Source: Ecdyonurus torrentis (Eukaryota > Arthropoda > Insecta > Ephemeroptera > Heptageniidae). From it: 64,000 bases of DNA. Location of the stretch: assembly GCA_949318235.1 (NCBI GenBank), contig OX439128.1, positions 56,815,009 to 56,879,008 of the forward strand. Reading direction: 5' to 3'. Below are positions 61,301-64,000 of the stretch, piece by piece. The notes under the pieces are model-generated. The model made no database searches and had not been told where the DNA came from. It was given only the letters and a program-made list of their open reading frames with translations. The position numbers were made by a program, and so were the translations under genes. Positions within the stretch are counted from its first letter, which is position 1; the number at the start of each line of letters is the position of its first letter.

Positions 61301-64000
61301 CGGTTTTGAAATAAAGTGATGCAAAACGCTCTATAGTTTTAAATTCACCTCTAGAAATAAATTTGAGAAAAATAATTTTTCCAAAAAAATTGTGTTTTTC
61401 AGTTTCTGAAAACGATTTTTCATGATATCTCAGAAACTAATAATGCTAAAGACTTACGGTTTGAACTGAAATGTATCACTTTGAAATGTCTAACGAAAAG
61501 TTTATTACACTTAAGTCGCAAAAAATAAAACTTTCTCAGTTTTTGAGAATTTTTATATTTTCTTACCGAAGTCTATAGCATTGTAGCCCATATGAAGAAA
61601 AAAAAAGTTTGTTTCTCGAGTTCCAATTGAGATAGAAAGTTGCGGTTTTGAAATAAAGTGATGCAAAACGCTCTATAGTTTTTAATTCACCTCTAAAAAC
61701 AAATTTGAGAAAAATAATTTTTCCAAAAAAATTTTGTTTTTCAGTTTCTGAAAACGATTTTTTATGATATCTCAGAAACTAATAATGCTACAGACTTACG
61801 GTTTAAACTGAAATGTATCACTTTGAAATGTCTTATAAAAAGTTTATAACACTTTAGTCGCAAAAACTAAAACTTTCTCAGTTTTTGAGAATTTTCGAAT
61901 TTTCTTACCGAAGTCTATAGCATTGTAGCCCATATGAAGAAAAAAAAAGTTTGTAACTCGAGTTCTAATTGATATGTAAAGTTGTGGTTTTGAAATAAAG
62001 TGATGCAAAACGCTCTATAGTACTAAATTCACCTCTAGAAACAAAATTGAGAAAAAAAAAATTTCCAAAAAAATTGTGTTTTTCAGTTTCTGAAAACGAT
62101 TTTTCATGATATCTCAGAAACTAATATTGCTACAGACTTACGGTTTGAACTGAAATGTATCACTTTGAAATGTCTTATGAAAAGTTTATAACACTTTAGT
62201 CGCAAAAAATAAAACTTTCTCAGTTTTTGTGAATTTTTGTATTTTTTTACCGAAGTCTATAGCATTGTAGCCCATATGAAGAAAAAAAAAGTTTGTAACT
62301 CGAGTTCCAATTGGGATAGAAAGTTGCGGTTTTGAAATAAAGTGATGCAAAACGCTCTATAGTTTTAAATTCACCTCTAGAAACAAATTTGAGAAAAATA
62401 ATTTTTCCAAAAAAATTGTGTTTTTCAGTTTCTGAAAACGATTTTTCATGATATCTCAGAAACTAATAATGCTACAGACTTCCGGTTTGAACTGAAATGT
62501 ATCACTTTAAAATGTCTTATGAAAAGTTTATAACACTTTAGTCGCAAAAACTAAAACTTTCTCAGTTTTTGAGAATTTTCGAATTTTCTTACCGATGTCT
62601 ATAGCATTGTAGCCCATATGAAGAAAAAAAAGTTTGTAACTCGAGTTTTCATTGAGATGGAAAGTTGTGGTTTTGAAATAAAGTGATGCAAAACGCTCTA
62701 TAGTACTAAATTCACCTCTAGAAACAAAATTGAGAAAAAAAATATTTCGAAAAAAACTGTTTTTCAGATTCTGAAAACGATTTTTGATGATATCTCAGAA
62801 ACTAATAATGCTACAGACTTATGGTTTGAACTGAAATGTATCACTTTGAAATGTCCAACGAAAAGTTTATTACATTTTAGTAGCAAAAAATAAAACTTTA
62901 TCAGTTTTTGAGAATTTTCGTATTTTCTTACCGAAGTCTATAGCATTGTAGCCCATATGAAGTAAAAAAAATTTTGTAACTCGAGTTCCATTTGAGATAG
63001 AAAGTTGCGGTTTTGAAATAAAGTAATTTAAAACGCTCTATAGTACTAAATTTACCTCTAGAAACAAAATTGAGAAAAAAAAATTTCGAAAAAAATTGTG
63101 CTTTTCAGATTCTGAAAACGATTTTTGATGATATCTCAGAAACTAATATTGCTACAGACTTACGGTTTGAACTGAAATGTATCACTTTTAAATGTCTAAC
63201 GAAAAGTTTATTACACTTTAGTCGCAAAAAATAAAACTTTCTCAGTTTTTGAGAATTTTCGTATTTTCTTACCGAAGTCTATAGCATTGTAGCCCATATG
63301 AAGAAAAAAAAAGTTTGTAACTCGAATTCCAATTGAGATAGAAAGTTGCGGTTTTGAAATAAAGTGATGCAAAACGCTCTATAGTTTTAAATTCACCTCT
63401 AGAAACAAATTTGAGAAAAATTATTTTTCCAAAAAAATTGTGTTTTTCAGTTTCTGAAAACGATTTTTCATGATATCTCAGAAACTAATAATGCTACAGA
63501 CTTACGGTTTGAACTGAAATGTATCATTTTGAAATGTCTAACGAAAAGTTTATTACACTTTAGTCGCAAAAAATAAAACTTTCTCAGTTTTTGAGAATTT
63601 TCGTATTTTCTTACCGATGTCTATAGCATTGTATCCCATATGAAGAAAAAAAAAGTTTGTAACTCGAGTTCTAATTGAGATGTAAAGTTGTGGTTTTGAA
63701 ATAAAGTGATGCAAAACGCTCTATAGTACTAAATTCACCTCTAGAAACAAAATTGAGAAAAAAAATATTTCGAAAAAAATTGTGTTTTTCAGATTCTGAA
63801 AACGATTTTTGATGATATCTCAGAAACTAATAATGCTACAGACCTACGGTTTGAACTGAAATGTATCACTTTGAAATGTCTTATGAAAAGTTTATTACAC
63901 TTAAGTCGCAAAAAATAAAACTTTCTCAGTTTTTGAGAATTTTCGTATTTTCTTACCGAAGTCTATAGCATTGTAGCCCATATGAAGTAAAAAAAATTTT
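58310..64000. repeat. Copy of 46.7-52.38 kb (11,618-bp offset), cut by window end
   Basis: Markers recur at +11,617 to +11,618, 34 monomers: tctaaatcattg at 46879 and 58497, the 3-bp deletion at 47042 and 58660, gcccatatta at 47917 and 59535, attggga at 49667 and 61284, ttttttatga at 50141 and 61758, and acagacctac at 52221 and 63838. Differences I found are few: ctcattttttgag at about 59486, gaaaaataattttt at about 60354, one A less at about 61030, cttataaaaag at about 61833, and atggtttg at about 62821. The match is still running at 64000. Confidence 0.92.

Larger units (their letters stand above)
3041..64000. repeat. Type-2 satellite array, ~342-bp monomer
   Basis: About 178 head-to-tail monomers of 340-343 bp run without interruption to the right edge. 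The order in each is: gatatctcagaaact box; gctacagacttacgg with cggtttgaactgaaatg; atcactttgaaatgtc; tttagtcgcaaaaa; cagtttttgagaatttt; taccgaagtctatagc; gtagcccatatgaag followed by 8-9 A; gtaactcgag; a gatagaaagttgcgg or gatggaaagttgtgg stretch; gatgcaaaacgctc; ttcacctctagaaac; an A-rich stretch; and tttttcag-ttctgaaaacg into the next box. Most units contain EcoRV, NdeI, XhoI and XbaI sites. G+C is about 29% in a typical unit. I saw no insertion of unrelated DNA anywhere in the 61 kb. Confidence 0.97.

Noticed and set aside
3041..64000. CRISPR array
   Set aside because: The repeats are contiguous 342-bp units with no short repeat and unique-spacer pattern.
1..64000. CENP-B box
   Set aside because: The CGGG needed by the canonical motif was not found; the nearest strings are acggtttg and, in a few units, ccggtttg.
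1..64000. A hidden gene system or mobile element within the array
   Set aside because: I followed the monomer landmarks from end to end and found no interval long enough to hold unrelated sequence; the only non-repeat bases are about 15 bp at 3026-3040.

Overview
The whole 64 kb window is satellite DNA. I found no gene, RNA gene, transposon, CRISPR array, origin or unique-sequence island. It is A+T rich: a hand count of one typical monomer gives about 29% G+C. Every open reading frame is short, lies inside the repeat unit, and recurs whenever that unit recurs. Long uninterrupted tandem arrays with nested higher-order repeats (HORs) point to eukaryotic heterochromatin, probably centromeric or pericentromeric. 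I do not recognise the satellite as a named family. An invertebrate such as an insect is a guess only.

Layout. (1) Positions 1-3025 hold a 176-bp satellite ('type 1'), about 17 monomers, in a 9-monomer HOR of 1,584 bp. The second HOR copy has lost one monomer near 2567. (2) At 3026-3040 the array switches abruptly and out of phase to a second family. (3) Positions 3041-64000 hold a ~342-bp satellite ('type 2'), about 178 monomers, in two main subtypes A and B. The families are related: the first ~114 bp and last ~24 bp of the type-2 unit are collinear with type 1, and type 2 carries about 167 extra bp between them, roughly one more monomer length.

Type-2 monomers are organised into nested HORs and segmental tandem duplications. 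They are: a 9-mer (3,078 bp) twice at 3.2-9.3 kb; a rearranged 13-mer (~4,440 bp) twice at 9.1-17.5 kb; 6-mers (2,048 bp) at 20.5-24.6 and 25.4-29.5 kb; an ~8,194-bp (24-monomer) offset linking 27.9-32.35 with 36.05-40.55 kb; a 20-mer (6,836 bp) twice at 36.4-50.06 kb; a 12-mer (~4,100 bp) twice at 50.1-58.3 kb; and an 11,618-bp (34-monomer) offset linking 46.7-52.4 with 58.3-64.0 kb. The last relation runs off the window's end. Many copies differ by only a handful of bases over several kb, so they are young.

Nothing acts as a gene set. The biology is repeat-array evolution: unequal exchange, monomer gain and loss, chimeric monomers, and shared diagnostic mutations that allow the duplications to be ordered. 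Block boundaries were placed by eye and are approximate, usually to within 50-100 bp.
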